A DNA stretch of 64,000 nt from Deferribacteraceae bacterium UBA6799 (GTDB lineage: Bacteria; Chrysiogenota; Deferribacteres; Deferribacterales; Geovibrionaceae), in NCBI GenBank assembly GCA_002452335.1, contig DKFJ01000006.1:120023-184022 (forward strand), written 5' to 3'. This document shows positions 7,155 through 16,352 of this stretch, one piece after another (the stretch's first letter is position 1; each line of letters starts with the position of its first letter). A model generated the notes under the pieces. It was given only the letters and a program-made list of their open reading frames with translations, did not search any database and was not told the DNA's origin. A program made the translations under genes and the position numbers.

Positions 7155-9773
7155 ATGCGGAAATACTTTTTAATTCTGATATTGTTTCTGATATGCCTGG
7201 ATACTTTTGCGGCGGGAATATATCTGCGGAGCAAAGGTCACTTCAGCGAGTGTGTCATCACGGATGTTGCCGATAAGGTCATCTCCGTCAGCAAAGGCGA
7301 CAACATGCTGGCGGTGGAGATGTCTGAGCCTTTATCGGGTGTCCGGGGTTCCCGCATCAGCGATCCTTTTTTCAAATCAATCACGGTGAACGGCAAGATA
7401 CTCACTTTTTCTCTCTTTCCCGGCAGCGACTATACAGTGACCCCCAGAGGAAAAGATCTGCATATCGTAGCGGCAAAGACCAAGAAGACCAATGACATAA
7501 AGACAGGATACGGAATAGAGCAGCCGGTGGCCACGGCGGATATGACCATGTTCGAGAACGCAGACTATGAAAACGTTCTGTCGAAGATAGATTCGCTGAT
7601 GGCGTCCGGAGACTATACACAGGCTCTCAGCCTGACAGATAATTTCATGAAAACCCTTCAGGACGGATACTATATGCAGGAGGCGTACTTCCGCATGGGT
7701 ATGATCTATCTCATGACCGGCAAGGATAATTATAACAACTATGTCTATGCCGCCAAGGTCTTTGAGGATTTTCTGAAAAAATATCCCGAATCCTTCCGCA
7801 AGAAAGACGCCATGATAAAACTGGCGGAAGCGAAAGAGATGGCTCAGCTGTATAACGAGGCGATATACGCCTATGACAATGTGATAAAAACCCTCCGGAC
7901 GCCGGACGTGGTGAAGACGGCCTATGAGCGCATCGCCGATATATATGCCCAGATGGGGCAGTTCCAGAACGCCATAAGCACCAGAGAGAAGATCATCAGT
8001 AAATTCAAGGATACCTATGTGGATCAGCGGTCGAAGATAGGCATGCTTCAGACCAAGATGAAGGACTATGACCTCGCCTACGGCTCGTTTTTGTCTGTTA
8101 TGGACAGCAATCCGGATTTTTCTAAAATGGGAGCGGAAGAGCTGTATAACATGGCGGAGGTTTTCTCTATCAAGTCGCAGATACCCCACGCCAAGACGCT
8201 CTATGAGAAGGTGTACACCCTGTATCCTTCCGACCAGAGAGCCGACATGGCAGCGTATAAATCAGCTAAGATGCTGGAGAAACTGGGAGAAAAACAGCCC
8301 ACGGACGCCAGACTTCAGTTTTGCAGCAAAACCTATCCCAGAAAGAAGGGAGGGCTTCTGTGCTCTGTGACCTATGCCGGACGGCATCTGGGAGAAAAGA
8401 CATCCGTGGAGTGGCAGGAGTATCTGAAACCGGCTCTGGAATCGACAGATCTGGATATCCGCTCGGAAGCGGAGATGATAGTCATCAAGTCGCTCTTCGC
8501 TGAGAACAACTATGACGAGGCGGATAAAAAAGCGGCTGAATTCATCAGAAAGAACTTTGCTTCCGGACATCTGGACGAGGTATACAGAATCAGACAGCGC
8601 ATAACTCTGACTAAGGCGAAGGATGCCTATAAACGCTCTGACTATGTCACCGCCAAGACTCTTACAGAGAGTATGCTGAAGGAATATCCCGACACTCCTT
8701 TCAGGAAAGAGGCTCTGGAGATACTTCAGGATATCCGTTTCGGCGACATCCGTGAGCAGTACAAGGCAAAGAAATATAAAGAGACAGTGGACGATCTGAC
8801 AGTTTTCCTGTCTGAAAACACAGACCTCATAAACCCTGAAAAATGGATGTTCATGCTTCAGGAAGCGAAATATTCCTACGCCAAGCAGCTTTTCAGCGCT
8901 AAGAATTACACAGGAACCATTCTGGCCGCCAAAGAATATCTGGTTTCTTTTCCTAACGGAATACACAAGGATGAGGTCAGAAAGATGCTGGAATCATCCA
9001 TATCAAACGTGATAACAGGGCTTTATAACAAACAGTCATACATTCAGCTTGTGGATGTTTTTGATAAGAACCAGAATCCGATTCTGACCAGCAATGACGC
9101 CGCATTTAAAGACAGAATGAACAGCTACGCCGCATTCGCTCTGTATAAGCTGGGCATGGCGGACAAGGCGAACAAGATACTGGACAGAAACAAATCGGGC
9201 AAAAACCCATATTACATAATGACATCACTGCTGCTGGGCAGAAAAATGCCGGATGTTGATCCGAATATTTTTTCCAGACAGATGATGGATTTTCTGGTGC
9301 AGGAGCTGGAGAAGAAAAAACCTGATCTTCTCATCAGTCTGCTTCAGAAATACAAGAAGGATCCTGCTTTTGCCTCCCAGCAGATATACAGCATCAGCAA
9401 GGGAGTTTTTGACGATATCAAACGTGAAAAGCTGCTTTTCGACCTGTATATGAAGGTGGATATGGAGCCTAAATCCAGATTCAAAGGCTATGAGGAGATT
9501 TATCTGGATACAGGTATCTCGTTTTTCAAACGTAACAACTATGACAGCGCTGTGAAGGTGCTGGAGCAGTTCAAGCTGCTGCACACCCCCAGAGACGATA
9601 AGAGGGCGGAAGGACTCTACTATCTGGGTAAGGCATATTCCAAACAGGGCAATCAGGACAGCGCTTCCAACGCTTATATGGAGCTGTTGGAGAGTGTTCC
9701 GAAATCAGTGTACGCAAGTGCCGCAAAATCTGAGCTGGAGGACGCGAAATGGCGGAAAAACCTGAAAAAGTAG
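7155..9773 (+). CDS. Exported tetratricopeptide-repeat protein, unknown function
   Basis: An 872-residue protein with a signal peptide (MRKYFLILILFLICLDTFAA), a small beta-rich N-terminal domain (about 20-120; VITDVADKVISVSKGDNML) of the kind that precedes AMIN-like modules, and then TPR repeats to the end, with units such as YFRMGMIYLMTGKDNYNNYV and GLYYLGKAYSKQGNQDSASNAY. Its last 25 bases overlap the start of the FlrB-like kinase gene, so the two are translationally coupled. That suggests a periplasmic partner in flagellar assembly or placement, but the kinase lacks membrane segments, so direct sensing through it is unlikely. I do not recognise a named family. A TATAAT box lies at 7136-7141. 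Confidence 0.7.
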   Translation: MRKYFLILILFLICLDTFAAGIYLRSKGHFSECVITDVADKVISVSKGDNMLAVEMSEPLSGVRGSRISDPFFKSITVNGKILTFSLFPGSDYTVTPRGKDLHIVAAKTKKTNDIKTGYGIEQPVATADMTMFENADYENVLSKIDSLMASGDYTQALSLTDNFMKTLQDGYYMQEAYFRMGMIYLMTGKDNYNNYVYAAKVFEDFLKKYPESFRKKDAMIKLAEAKEMAQLYNEAIYAYDNVIKTLRTPDVVKTAYERIADIYAQMGQFQNAISTREKIISKFKDTYVDQRSKIGMLQTKMKDYDLAYGSFLSVMDSNPDFSKMGAEELYNMAEVFSIKSQIPHAKTLYEKVYTLYPSDQRADMAAYKSAKMLEKLGEKQPTDARLQFCSKTYPRKKGGLLCSVTYAGRHLGEKTSVEWQEYLKPALESTDLDIRSEAEMIVIKSLFAENNYDEADKKAAEFIRKNFASGHLDEVYRIRQRITLTKAKDAYKRSDYVTAKTLTESMLKEYPDTPFRKEALEILQDIRFGDIREQYKAKKYKETVDDLTVFLSENTDLINPEKWMFMLQEAKYSYAKQLFSAKNYTGTILAAKEYLVSFPNGIHKDEVRKMLESSISNVITGLYNKQSYIQLVDVFDKNQNPILTSNDAAFKDRMNSYAAFALYKLGMADKANKILDRNKSGKNPYYIMTSLLLGRKMPDVDPNIFSRQMMDFLVQELEKKKPDLLISLLQKYKKDPAFASQQIYSISKGVFDDIKREKLLFDLYMKVDMEPKSRFKGYEEIYLDTGISFFKRNNYDSAVKVLEQFKLLHTPRDDKRAEGLYYLGKAYSKQGNQDSASNAYMELLESVPKSVYASAAKSELEDAKWRKNLKK

Positions 9774-10873
9774 ACAAATCCGGCGAGATGGAGATGCTGG
9801 CGCAGGCGTTTGCCGCTTTCAGCGAGGCGTCAGCCAAGCTGGAGGAGAAATACGTCATCATAGAGGAAGAGGCGAAAAAGCTCAGAGAAGAGGTGGAGGA
9901 CAAAAACCTTCAGCTTTCCAAGCTGTCAGGGCTTCTTTCATCCGTTCTGGACAATTCGAACAGCTGTGTCACAGCCATAGACGGTCAGGATAATATTCTG
10001 GTGAAGAACCCCGTCGCCGACAGCTTCATACAGGAGCTGGGTATGGATCTCTTCATGGACATGCTGAGAAGCCACGAAAAACCCGGCGTATACGATCATG
10101 AGCTGGACGGCAGGACGTTTCGTCTGTCTGTGGGGCTTCTGGATGAACAAAAAGGATTTGTCTTTGTCATAAATGATATAACACATATGAAAAAACTGGA
10201 GGGCGAGCGCCAGCGTGACGAAAAGCTGGTTCTGATGGGCGAGATGGCGGCGAACATTGCCCACGAGATACGCAACCCGCTGGGCAGCATAGAGCTTTTC
10301 GCCTCGCTTCTGGAACGTGACCTGAAGGGTGACGAGTCCGGAACCAAGCTGACCCGCTCCATAGTGAAAGGTGTGCGCACCATTAACAGCATCATATCCA
10401 ATATTCTGCTGTTTACCAAAGAGATAAAGCTGGAACCCATCCGCAGACACACAGCCGACGTAGTGGATGACGTGATACTCTATCTGTCGCACCTGATGAA
10501 AGATAAAAATATAAAATTTATAAATAATATAGATGAAGACCATATGGTCTGCTGCGATTTTGAGCTGTGCAAGCAGGTGGTGATGAACATCGTTCACAAC
10601 GCCATAGAGGCAGTGCCGGACGGCGGAAAGATCATCATCGATTCTTTTCAGAGCGGCGATGTTTCCGGATTCACAGTCACCGACAGCGGGACAGGCATCA
10701 GCGAATCCATGCGCAAGAAGCTCTTTATTCCCTTCCAGACCACCAAGGCAAAGGGGACTGGGCTTGGGCTCGCCATAGTCTATAAGATAATCAAGGCGCA
10801 CAACGGCGCCATATCTGTGGACAGCGACGGCACGAGCTATACTAAGTTTACGGTTGAATTTCCGGTAAAGTAA
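9749..10873 (+). CDS. flrB: Soluble PAS sensor histidine kinase, FlrB/FleS-like
   Basis: A 374-residue kinase without membrane segments: a coiled coil (about 35-62), a PAS domain (about 65-148), a HisKA helix with the phosphorylated His in HEIRNPLGSIELFASLL, and an HATPase_c domain with N box (MNIVHNAIEAVPDGGKII), G1 (VTDSGTGISE) and G2 (KGTGLGLAIVYKI). That layout and the location one gene before a sigma-54 response regulator and the flgB operon match FlrB/FleS, which drive class III flagellar genes in Vibrio and Pseudomonas. Start is the ATG inside the end of the TPR gene; the following regulator begins nine bases after the stop. The symbol is assigned by analogy. Confidence 0.82.
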   Translation: MAEKPEKVDKSGEMEMLAQAFAAFSEASAKLEEKYVIIEEEAKKLREEVEDKNLQLSKLSGLLSSVLDNSNSCVTAIDGQDNILVKNPVADSFIQELGMDLFMDMLRSHEKPGVYDHELDGRTFRLSVGLLDEQKGFVFVINDITHMKKLEGERQRDEKLVLMGEMAANIAHEIRNPLGSIELFASLLERDLKGDESGTKLTRSIVKGVRTINSIISNILLFTKEIKLEPIRRHTADVVDDVILYLSHLMKDKNIKFINNIDEDHMVCCDFELCKQVVMNIVHNAIEAVPDGGKIIIDSFQSGDVSGFTVTDSGTGISESMRKKLFIPFQTTKAKGTGLGLAIVYKIIKAHNGAISVDSDGTSYTKFTVEFPVK

Positions 10874-10882
10874 GGGGTTGTT

Positions 10883-12304
10883 ATGGACTTAACATCGAAA
10901 AAGATCCTGATAGTGGACGATGACGACAATATGCGTGAGGCCATGGTGGAGACAGTCCGCAGAATGGGTGTTTCCGTGGATTACGCCGTGGACGGTCAGG
11001 ATGGTTTCGAGAAAGCTTCCACACGCCCTTACGACCTTATAATCAGCGATATGCGTATGCCTGTGGTGGACGGCATGAGCATGATGGGACTTCTGACAAA
11101 CTCAGGGATAAAGACTCCTCTGTGCTTCGTCACAGCGTTCGGCACGGTGAACAATGCCGTCGAGGCGCTGAAGCTGGGCGCTTATGATTATATATTAAAA
11201 CCCTTTGCGCCGGAGGTGATAGAGGAACTGGTGCGCCGTGTGCTGGAGCTGGAGGATACAGCCCCCGCTTCCAGACGCAAGAAGAACACGGCGATATTCC
11301 GCAGCGCCTTCATGGCACAGCTTTTTTCTCTCGCCAGAGATGTTGCCGCCAGCGAGGCGACAGTTCTCATCACGGGCGAATCGGGAACAGGTAAGGAAGT
11401 TTTTGCCAGATATATTCATGAAAACTCAAACAGAAAATCAGGTCCTTTTGTGGCTGTCAACTGCGCCGCTCTGCCTGATAACCTTATAGAATCAGAACTT
11501 TTCGGCTATGAGAAGGGAGCGTTCACCGGAGCGGTCAACCGCAAGCCGGGTAAATTCGAGCTGGCGGACGGCGGAACCATACTGCTGGACGAGCTGGGCG
11601 AGATACCCCTTCATCTTCAGGCCAAGCTGCTTAGAGTGCTTCAGGAGAAGGAGATAGAAAGACTGGGCGGGACAAAGCCTGTGCGCATAAACGTACGCAT
11701 TCTCGCCACTACCAACCGTGATCTGAAAAAAGAGGTGGACGCCGGCAACTTCAGAGAGGATCTGTTCTATCGTCTGAATGTCATTTCCATAGAGCTTCCT
11801 CCTTTAAGAGAGCGCAAGGACGACATAATGGAACTGGCGTCGTTCTTTACTGAAAAATACTGTCAGATAAACGGAAAAAACCTGTGCAGACTGGGACAGG
11901 ATGCGGAAAACGCTCTCCTGAAATATGACTGGCCGGGCAACGTCAGAGAACTGGAACACACCATAGAGCGTGCGGTGGTGCTCTGCCGTGATGATGTTAT
12001 CAATGAAAAAAACCTTTTCCTCCATGGGATTACTATCAACCAGTTTCTGCTGGATAAAGACGAGATACAGGCGGCGTCATCCGATGATGACAGCGGTCAG
12101 ACGGAAGCAGAGGAGCAGAAACACAGCTCCCAGAGCCTCTCAGGCACCATAGCGGATATGGAGCGTGAGCTGATCCTCAGCACTCTGAAACAGACGGACG
12201 GTAACAGAACCCGCGCGGCCGAACTGCTGGGCATCACAGTGCGCACTCTGAGAAACAAGCTGAACGAGTACAGAGAGCAGGGCATAGACATCACAGGCGA
12301 CTGA
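10883..12304 (+). CDS. flrC: Sigma-54-dependent response regulator, FlrC/FleR-like
   Basis: A 473-residue NtrC-family activator: receiver (about 5-125) with acidic cluster VDDDDNM, phosphoacceptor Asp in IISDMRMPVVDG and Lys in ILKPFAPE; AAA+ ATPase (about 145-375) with Walker A GESGTGKE, the sigma-54-contacting GAFTGA loop, Walker B TILLDELGE; and a Fis-type helix-turn-helix at the end (RTRAAELLGITVRTLRNKL). It pairs with the kinase just upstream (nine-base gap) and most likely turns on the sigma-54-type promoter at 12348-12363 before flgB. No FlrA-like master regulator is adjacent. The linker before the HTH is long and acidic. Confidence 0.88.
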   Translation: MDLTSKKILIVDDDDNMREAMVETVRRMGVSVDYAVDGQDGFEKASTRPYDLIISDMRMPVVDGMSMMGLLTNSGIKTPLCFVTAFGTVNNAVEALKLGAYDYILKPFAPEVIEELVRRVLELEDTAPASRRKKNTAIFRSAFMAQLFSLARDVAASEATVLITGESGTGKEVFARYIHENSNRKSGPFVAVNCAALPDNLIESELFGYEKGAFTGAVNRKPGKFELADGGTILLDELGEIPLHLQAKLLRVLQEKEIERLGGTKPVRINVRILATTNRDLKKEVDAGNFREDLFYRLNVISIELPPLRERKDDIMELASFFTEKYCQINGKNLCRLGQDAENALLKYDWPGNVRELEHTIERAVVLCRDDVINEKNLFLHGITINQFLLDKDEIQAASSDDDSGQTEAEEQKHSSQSLSGTIADMERELILSTLKQTDGNRTRAAELLGITVRTLRNKLNEYREQGIDITGD

Positions 12305-12347
12305 TCCACGGAAACATCTCTTTTTGTTCATATTTTCCCCATAACTT

Positions 12348-12363
12348 TGGCACGGATATTGTT
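12348..12363 (+). promoter_or_regulatory. Sigma-54 (-24/-12) promoter for the flgB operon
   Basis: TGGCACGGATATTGTT matches the consensus TGGCACG-N4-TTGCW at all but one defined base (C of the -12 GC is T). It ends 23 bases before the flgB ATG at 12387, which is preceded by GGAGGA. The gene before it encodes the likely activator. Confidence 0.75.
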
Positions 12364-12386
12364 ATTACATTATCACGGAGGAAGAT

Positions 12387-12794
12387 ATGAACTCTATTTT
12401 CTCACAGATGGGCATCGATAAACTGGGATACGGGCTGGTAACAGCGTCCACCAAAAACGATGTGATAGCGCAAAACATTGCTAATGTTGACACTCCCGGA
12501 TATAAAGCGAAAGATCTGAAATTTTTCGATGTTATGTCCGAGGTGATGGGCACAGGGAAAAAATTGCCTCTCGCCCGCACAAACGAGAAACATCTTCCCG
12601 CTGCTGATAAAGCGCTCAACCCATCAGAGTTCATCTACGACCAGAACAACCCCTCCGTAAGAAATGACGGCAACGATGTGAACGAAGACTATGAAATGAG
12701 CCAGATGGCAGAAAACGGTATTCGTTATCAGATGCTTGCGCAGCTTACAGCGGGTAAGTTCACCAAGCTGAAAGAGATAATCCAGAGCAAGTAG
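12387..12794 (+). CDS. flgB: Flagellar basal-body rod protein FlgB
   Basis: A 135-residue proximal rod protein. The N-terminal half carries the rod motif ...AQNIANVDTPGYKAKDLKFF shared by all axial flagellar proteins, and the end, NGIRYQMLAQLTAGKFTKLK, is the C-terminal heptad helix. FlgB with FlgC, FliE and others builds the rod that crosses the periplasm; it is exported by the flagellar type III system and so has no signal peptide. First gene of the flgB-flgC-fliE-fliF-fliG run, ten bases before flgC, behind a sigma-54-type promoter. Confidence 0.97.
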   Translation: MNSIFSQMGIDKLGYGLVTASTKNDVIAQNIANVDTPGYKAKDLKFFDVMSEVMGTGKKLPLARTNEKHLPAADKALNPSEFIYDQNNPSVRNDGNDVNEDYEMSQMAENGIRYQMLAQLTAGKFTKLKEIIQSK

Positions 12795-12804
12795 GGAGTA
12801 GGAC

Positions 12805-13209
12805 ATGAGCTATTTTGACATAATGAATGTAGCCGCCACTGGCATGAGCGCTCAGAGGATCAGAATAACAGCCATTTCTTCCAACCTGGCAAACGCGCAG
12901 ACAACAAAAACCGCCGACGGCGGACCTTATAAACGTCAGGACGTTGTATTCCAGACCATCATGGATGGAGAGAACGCCGGCGGAGTAAAGGTTAAAAATG
13001 TGATAAATGATGATAAACCGCCGATCCTGAAATATGAACCCGACCATCCTGACGCTGATGAAGAGGGTTATGTGGCTTATCCCAATGTCAATCCCATCGA
13101 AGAGATGGTGAACATGCTGGAAGCCTCCAGAAGCTATGAAGCGAACACAACAGTGCTGAACACTGCCAAACAGCTCGCTCTCAAGGCGATAGAGATTGGT
13201 AAGGCATAA
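12805..13209 (+). CDS. flgC: Flagellar basal-body rod protein FlgC
   Basis: A 134-residue proximal rod protein with the N-terminal axial motif ATGMSAQRIRITAISSNLAN and the C-terminal VNPIEEMVNMLEASRSYEAN helix typical of FlgC. The usual ANA(Q)T.T...GGPY(K/R)R stretch follows the first helix (NAQTTKTADGGPYKRQDVVF). It partners FlgB in the rod. It begins ten bases after flgB with GGGAGT as ribosome site and is followed by a 66-base gap before fliE in which I see no terminator. Confidence 0.97.
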   Translation: MSYFDIMNVAATGMSAQRIRITAISSNLANAQTTKTADGGPYKRQDVVFQTIMDGENAGGVKVKNVINDDKPPILKYEPDHPDADEEGYVAYPNVNPIEEMVNMLEASRSYEANTTVLNTAKQLALKAIEIGKA

Positions 13210-13275
13210 ATACATAATAATTCTGTTGTAAAATAAGGGCGATGTATATTATATTAGAAGAGCAGGGGTAAAAGT

Positions 13276-13587
13276 ATGTCGGATATTAACAGTATAAATT
13301 TTTTACTGCCCAACAAGCTGGACACAGGAACATCCTCAGCCAAGACCACTGAGTCTGCTGGCGAGAGTGTGGACTTTGCCGCTTTGCTCAAAGACGCCCT
13401 TAAAGACGTTAACGATGCTCAGCTGACAGCTGATGACGCCGTTCAGAAAGTCCTTAGCGGTGAGACAAAAGACATATCTTCCACAATGATAGCCCTGCAG
13501 AAAGCAGACGTATCGCTCAAAATGATGCTGGAGGTCCGTAACAAGATGATGGACGCGTATCAGGAGATCATGCGTACTCAGGTCTAA
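13276..13587 (+). CDS. fliE: Flagellar hook-basal body protein FliE
   Basis: A 103-residue protein joining the MS ring to the rod. The first 35 residues are a Ser/Thr-rich disordered export region; the rest is helical with FAALLKDALKDVNDAQLTAD and the C-terminal signature LQKADVSLKMMLEVRNKMMDAYQEIMRTQV (shown here by its beginning and its MDAYQEIMR core). Length and place between flgC and fliF are standard. FliF begins 12 bases after its stop. Confidence 0.95.
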   Translation: MSDINSINFLLPNKLDTGTSSAKTTESAGESVDFAALLKDALKDVNDAQLTADDAVQKVLSGETKDISSTMIALQKADVSLKMMLEVRNKMMDAYQEIMRTQV

Positions 13588-13599
13588 TTGTGAGGGTGT

Positions 13600-15270
13600 A
13601 TGGCTCTTGGGGACATAATTTCCCAATTTCAGGAAACATTTAAAAAACTAACTCTTCTTCAGAAAGTCTCGGTAATGTCAGCTGTGGCGGCAGTGGTTAT
13701 ATCTGTCGTGGTTGTCGTATACTGGGCCAATCGACCTGTCTATAAAATGCTATTCGCCGGAATGACTTCCGATGACGCGGCAACAGTAATCGAAAAACTA
13801 AAGGAACAAAATGTCCCCTATAAGATAGAAGACGGCGGCGCCAAGATCACCGTTCCGGAAAAATTCGTCTATGAGACAAGGCTTAATCTGGCAAAAGAGG
13901 GCATCCCCAAAGGCGGGGGCGCCGGTCTGGAGCTTTTCGATAAATCATCCTTCGGCATGACTGAGTTCATGCAGAACGTCAACTATCAGCGAGCCCTTCA
14001 GGGAGAGCTGGCCAGAACCATCACATCGCTGAAAGAGATAGCCGAGGCGAGAGTGCATCTCTCAGTTCCCAAGGACAGGCTCTTTATCTCTGATGAAGAG
14101 GCTTCCAAAGCTTCCGTCGTTGTCCGCCTGAAGAGCGGAGAGACACTGGGACGTGAGCAGGTGAAGGCTATAGCGTCTCTGGTTTCCGGCGCTGTGAAGG
14201 GACTGACTCCTGAGAATGTTCAGATAGTAGATACCTCCGGGCGTCTGCTCAGCGAGTTTCTCACCAACGAGGCGGAGCCTCTGATGCTGACACAGACCCA
14301 GCTGGAATATCAGCGCAAGGTCGAAAAGGATCTGGAAAACAAGGTCAACGAGATACTGGGAAGCACACTGGGTGTGGGCAACGCTGTGGCGAAGGTGACA
14401 GCGGACATAGATTTTGCCAAGCGTGACATCACGAAGGAAGAATATGACCCGAACCCCGTTCTCCGTTCTCAGCAGTCTTCCGAGATAAACAGTAAAAATT
14501 CACCCGACACCCCGCAGGGCGTGCCAGGTGTTCAGTCCAACCTGGCGGAGCCGACCATAACACAGGGCGGCACCAACTCAGAATATAACAAGAGTGACGA
14601 AACACAGAACTTCGAAATAGGAAAAACCGTTACCGTAGAGCAGAAACCCTATGGTACAATTAATCGTATAACCGTTGCTGTGGTGGTGGACGACAAAAAA
14701 ATCACCAAAAAAGCCGAAGACGGCAAGACTGATGTGGTGGAGTCCACCCCGAGAACACCGGAAGATATGACATCTATCAGAAATCTTGTCGCTATGGCAG
14801 TGGGTTATGACGAAACCAGAAAAGATCAGATCGAGGTTTCAAACATATCATTTGATACGTCAGCGAAAGATCAGGAAACAACGCTGATAAAAAGGGAGAA
14901 AACCATGGAGCTGGTGGGGCTTCTGTCTAAATACGCTCTGGCGGCGGTCATTGTGCTGTTGTTCTACTTCCTTGTTATCAGACGCATACTTAAGAAAATG
15001 GACAAACCCGTCACTGTGCACGAGGACGGTTCCATCACATACGGAGATCTGGGCAGAGACGATGTGGGGCTGGAGCTCAGCATGAACGAACGCTATCCAA
15101 AATCGCTGGAAGAGCTTGAGAAAGAGATCGAGAGCGAGCTCAACGAAGGCGCTCCTCTGGATGTGGAAACAGTCAAATCGAAAGTTATGCTTAAAAAGAT
15201 AGAAGATTTCGCAGCGGAAGACCCGGAGGCAATGGCTAACCTTATCAAAAGTCTGCTGAAAGGAGACTAA
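13600..15270 (+). CDS. fliF: Flagellar MS-ring protein FliF
   Basis: A 556-residue inner-membrane protein forming the MS ring and part of the C ring. Transmembrane segments lie near residues 25-46 (VSVMSAVAAVVISVVVVVYW) and 437-457 (YALAAVIVLLFYFLVI). Between them are the ring-building motifs, including the YscJ-like part with ARVHLSVPKDRLF, and a long Ser/Thr/Pro-rich insertion at about 285-330. The cytoplasmic tail ends in the FliG-binding helix (EDPEAMANLIKSLLKGD). The 13600 ATG follows GAGGGTGT. FliG starts seven bases after the stop. Confidence 0.97.
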   Translation: MALGDIISQFQETFKKLTLLQKVSVMSAVAAVVISVVVVVYWANRPVYKMLFAGMTSDDAATVIEKLKEQNVPYKIEDGGAKITVPEKFVYETRLNLAKEGIPKGGGAGLELFDKSSFGMTEFMQNVNYQRALQGELARTITSLKEIAEARVHLSVPKDRLFISDEEASKASVVVRLKSGETLGREQVKAIASLVSGAVKGLTPENVQIVDTSGRLLSEFLTNEAEPLMLTQTQLEYQRKVEKDLENKVNEILGSTLGVGNAVAKVTADIDFAKRDITKEEYDPNPVLRSQQSSEINSKNSPDTPQGVPGVQSNLAEPTITQGGTNSEYNKSDETQNFEIGKTVTVEQKPYGTINRITVAVVVDDKKITKKAEDGKTDVVESTPRTPEDMTSIRNLVAMAVGYDETRKDQIEVSNISFDTSAKDQETTLIKREKTMELVGLLSKYALAAVIVLLFYFLVIRRILKKMDKPVTVHEDGSITYGDLGRDDVGLELSMNERYPKSLEELEKEIESELNEGAPLDVETVKSKVMLKKIEDFAAEDPEAMANLIKSLLKGD

Positions 15271-15277
15271 GGGGATT

Positions 15278-16276
15278 ATGGTGTCAGAAGAAGGAATCAA
15301 GAGAGCAGCCGCTATAATGATAGCTCTGGGCGAAGAGATCACCGCGCCCGTTCTCGCTCATCTGGACGATGACGAGGTGAGCGAACTCACCAAAGAGATC
15401 GCCACCACAAAGATAGTCTCGCCCGAGAAGATGGACGAATATATAGAAGAATTCTACAACATGATGCTGGCGAAGAAATTCATCGCCAAAGGCGGTCTGG
15501 AATACGCCAAGACGGTTCTGGTAAAATCTCTGGGACCGGAAAGAGCGAGAAAGATCATCGACCGCCTGACAAAGATGCTGGAACAGTCGTCAGGTTTCGA
15601 CTTTCTGGCTAAGATCGACCCGAAACAGCTCGCCAAGTTTATCCAGACGGAGCACCCCCAGACCATCGCCCTGATTCTGGCGCATCTGGACCCGTCTCAG
15701 GCCGCGGAGTCTCTGGCTCAGCTGCCGGAGGATATGAAGGCGGACATCACGCTCAGAATATCAAATCTTCAGGATATATCGCCTTCCGTTGTCAAAACCC
15801 TGGCAAGGGTGCTGGAGGAGAGATTCGAGTCTCTGTCATCCTACAATGTTGAGGTGGGCGGCGTTAAATCCGTTGCCGAGATATTTAACCGTATGGACAG
15901 AACCACCAGCAAGACCACTCTGGAAAAACTGGAAAAAGAGAGCCCCGAGCTTGTGGCGGCTATCAGGGATATGATGTTCGTATTCGACGATATCAAAATA
16001 CTCAACGATGTCGCTATCCAGGAGATCCTTAAAAAAGCTGATAAAAAAGCTCTCACCATGGCTCTTAAGGGTACAGACGAGGAGATGCAGGAGCGTTTCT
16101 TCCGCAATATGTCAAAACGAGCTGTGGAGACTATGAAGGAAGAGATGGAATACATGGGCCCAGTGAAGCTGAAAGAGGTGGAAAAAGCTCAGCACGAGAT
16201 AGTTTCTATCGTCCGTGAGCTGGAGGAAGAGGGCATCGTGAACATCGGCGGCGGCGAAGAAGACCAATACGTTTAA
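15278..16276 (+). CDS. fliG: Flagellar motor switch protein FliG
   Basis: A 332-residue C-ring protein. N domain binds FliF (KRAAAIMIALGEEITAPVL), the middle domain holds the EHPQ motif (QTEHPQTIALILAHLDP) that contacts FliM, and the C domain carries the charged torque helix (ADKKALTMALKGTDEEMQER with DDIKILNDVAIQEIL before it) that meets the MotA stator. Start ATG at 15278 follows AAGGGGAT. It is the last gene before a 232-base gap full of repeats, after which fliH-fliI-fliJ resume; in most genomes fliH follows directly. Confidence 0.97.
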   Translation: MVSEEGIKRAAAIMIALGEEITAPVLAHLDDDEVSELTKEIATTKIVSPEKMDEYIEEFYNMMLAKKFIAKGGLEYAKTVLVKSLGPERARKIIDRLTKMLEQSSGFDFLAKIDPKQLAKFIQTEHPQTIALILAHLDPSQAAESLAQLPEDMKADITLRISNLQDISPSVVKTLARVLEERFESLSSYNVEVGGVKSVAEIFNRMDRTTSKTTLEKLEKESPELVAAIRDMMFVFDDIKILNDVAIQEILKKADKKALTMALKGTDEEMQERFFRNMSKRAVETMKEEMEYMGPVKLKEVEKAQHEIVSIVRELEEEGIVNIGGGEEDQYV

Positions 16277-16315
16277 TCCGCCTGCGGTTTTTTCACTATG
16301 ACAGAATAGTCAGTC

Positions 16316-16345
16316 ATTGCGGGCCGATTTAATCGGCGCGGCAAT
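16316..16345. repeat. REP-like palindromic intergenic element
   Basis: ATTGC (16316-16320), GG, GCCGAT (16323-16328), TTA loop, ATCGGC (16332-16337), GCG, GCAAT (16341-16345). Its outer frame, GTCATTGCG ... GCAATCTCA, resembles a dispersed palindromic repeat that I recall from many unrelated bacterial genomes. Only one copy is seen in this window. Confidence 0.6.
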
Positions 16346-16352
16346 CTCACTA

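Noticed and set aside
7377..8189. Open frame of 270 codons opposite the TPR gene
   Set aside because: His/Ile-rich pattern typical of antisense translation of a Lys/Asp-rich gene; no start signals.
9938..10801. Open frame of 287 codons opposite the FlrB-like kinase
   Set aside because: No family features; mirrors the kinase reading frame.
16277..16300. Intrinsic terminator right after fliG (CCGCCTGCGG followed by TTTTTT)
   Set aside because: The stem can form only three to four pairs with a loop that is too small; not convincing.
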